A DNA stretch of 64,000 nt from an uncultured Bacilli bacterium (lineage in GTDB: Bacteria; Bacillota_I; Bacilli_A; ML615J-28; CAG-698): contig CAKOMG010000001.1 in NCBI GenBank assembly GCA_934096585.1, positions 124,001 to 188,000 of the forward strand, written 5' to 3'. Every line of letters starts with the position of its first letter. The stretch's first letter is position 1. This document shows, one piece after another, positions 63,255-64,000 of the stretch. Both the position numbers and the translations under genes were made by a program. The notes under the pieces were generated by a model. It saw nothing but the letters and a program-made list of their open reading frames with translations, had not been told where the DNA came from and did not search any database.

Positions 63255-63501
63255 GTTTCTTTCCTTTTATTATAAAAACTATGAATAAAGTAATGGCACT
63301 AGCAATAAGAATAATTCCTATTCCATTAAATATTACTTCTTTATTGCCAATCCATGTAGGTATGCAGTACATACAACCAGGAGTATTACTGCATTCTTCC
63401 ATTGCTTTTGCTTCTTCTAACTTTTTAAAAATAGAAAATGTTAAAAAGAAGATTCCGGATAATAAACTAACAACACTCATCCCAAATAAAAATTTTCTCA
63501 T
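63238..63501 (-). CDS. Small two-helix membrane protein
   Basis: An 87-residue protein from ATG 63501 (MRKFLFGMSVVS), with GAGG six bases upstream. Two hydrophobic helices (about residues 5-24 and 58-80) flank a short loop with three cysteines (ECSNTPGCMYCIP). I do not recognise a family. It is first in the operon with two GHL10 genes and may assist or sense the export of their products; that is a guess. The C-terminus is basic (KGKKHEAIK), so both ends are probably inside the cell. Confidence 0.7.
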   Translation of the reverse strand: MRKFLFGMSVVSLLSGIFFLTFSIFKKLEEAKAMEECSNTPGCMYCIPTWIGNKEVIFNGIGIILIASAITLFIVFIIKGKKHEAIK

Positions 63502-63564
63502 ATAAAACCTCTTCAAATAATTATACCATATTATTTCAAAATAATCTATCATTTTTAAACAATA

Positions 63565-63592
63565 AAGAAGAGACTTTTTAAAACCTCTTCTT
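63565..63592 (-). terminator. Intrinsic terminator after the 28-residue peptide gene
   Basis: Stem AAGAAGAG/CTCTTCTT with extra A-T pairs in the loop, followed on the minus strand by TATTGTTT. Confidence 0.65.
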
Positions 63593-63600
63593 CATAAACT

Positions 63601-63687
63601 TTATTTTTTCTTTTTAATTTCTTTTTCAATTTCTTTTTTTAATGATCTTTCTAATTCTTTAGAATTAACTAATCTGTCTTTATCCAT
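63601..63687 (-). CDS. Possible 28-residue charged peptide
   Basis: A short frame reading MDKDRLVNSKELERSLKKEI, then EKEIKKKK. It is an almost pure amphipathic helix of Lys and Glu. GGTGA about five bases before the ATG is a fair ribosome binding site; the frame starts 38 bases after recX and a terminator follows. No family is known to me. It may be a real small protein co-transcribed with recX, or a chance frame in AAG/GAA-rich sequence. Confidence 0.45.
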   Translation of the reverse strand: MDKDRLVNSKELERSLKKEIEKEIKKKK

Positions 63688-63725
63688 TGTCTTCACCCAA
63701 TAAATTATATTACCTTAAAAATCAA

Positions 63726-64000
63726 TTATTCTATATTTTTTAAATATTCATTTATTGTTTGATAATCATAGCCTTTATTTAACAAAGAATTAATTATATA
63801 TTGTTTTCTTTCGTAATTTGTGAATTCTTTTTTTTCCATTTTTCTAATGATTTTATCATAATCTTTTACAATTAAATCTTCACTTTTATCTTCAAATGTC
63901 CATGAACTTAAGACTCTTTCAATTACATTTCTACTAAAGCCATTTTGAATTAATTTACTTGTTAACATCAATTTATATTTTTTTAATGGATATTTTTCAT
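63726..64000 (-). CDS. recX: RecX, regulator of RecA (5' part outside window)
   Basis: The C-terminal about 90 residues of a RecX-family protein, an inhibitor or modulator of RecA filaments. The frame continues without a stop to the window edge (EKYPLKKYKLMLTSKL and onward), so the TTG/ATG near 63970 is not the true start. RecX-type three-helix repeats are visible in SKLIQNGFSRNVIERVLSSW and LLNKGYDYQTINEYLKN. The N-terminal part and the operon start cannot be seen. Confidence 0.8.
   Translation of the reverse strand, partial: EKYPLKKYKLMLTSKLIQNGFSRNVIERVLSSWTFEDKSEDLIVKDYDKIIRKMEKKEFTNYERKQYIINSLLNKGYDYQTINEYLKNIE

Noticed and set aside
1..64000. Reassignment of UGA to Trp (Mollicutes-type code)
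   Set aside because: murG and other genes end at TGA next to their downstream start, and conserved Trp positions use TGG.

Overview
The window is about 64 kb of AT-rich chromosome from a low-GC, endospore-forming member of the Bacillota. The forespore and mother-cell sigma factors sigG and sigE and their activating protease spoIIGA are all present. UGA is a normal stop (murG ends in TGA) and UGG encodes Trp, so this is not a mycoplasma-type code. The BspA-type leucine-rich repeats, InlB/Listeria-Bacteroides-type repeats and GHL10 glycosyl-hydrolase-like lipoproteins suggest a gut or host-associated Bacilli or Erysipelotrichia relative; that placement is inference. All but three genes lie on the minus strand. 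The exceptions are an M18 aminopeptidase, a lipoprotein pseudogene and a HAD phosphatase.

Layout. (1) 1-7.2 kb: housekeeping operons: an unknown helical protein with PHP phosphoesterase, rsmB and rlmN; then gpmI-eno; then folT under a tetrahydrofolate riboswitch. (2) 7.2-13 kb: a reduced division/sporulation cluster read murG-murB-ftsZ-spoIIGA-sigE-sigG, as in Bacillus but without divIB or ftsA between murB and ftsZ. (3) 13-20.3 kb: M18 aminopeptidase; an ABC exporter-MarR-flavodoxin operon with a perfect palindrome over its -35 box; a decayed lipoprotein gene; and an old-yellow-enzyme-type reductase. (4) 20.3-31.2 kb: an ftsW/spoVE-like gene, then a long operon read ftsY-ylxM-ffh-(coiled-coil protein)-ruvA-ruvB-queA-Sel1 protein-tgt-lipoprotein. 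(5) 31.4-45.3 kb: a CHASE-GGDEF diguanylate cyclase; topA; a two-gene AAA15 ATPase plus HEPN defence-like unit whose HEPN gene has one in-frame stop before its catalytic motif; a secreted InlB-repeat protein with a coupled 42-residue peptide gene; and rnhB, rbgA, lepB, ftsK and neighbours. (6) 45.3-64 kb: accessory surface region: HAD phosphatase, a 59-residue HTH protein, a SHOCT-domain protein, a 1797-residue repeat-rich lipoprotein, an ECF sigma/membrane protein/subtilisin-like protease module, three GHL10 paralogues, and the end of recX.

The most system-like accessory units are the ATPase-HEPN pair, the ECF sigma-membrane protein-subtilase cluster with a terminator in its middle, and the surface protein with its coupled small peptide. 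Four small genes (42, 59 and 28 residues and the 68-residue protein at 32885) and two broken genes were reconstructed directly from the bases. No tRNA, rRNA, CRISPR array, IS element or prophage was seen.
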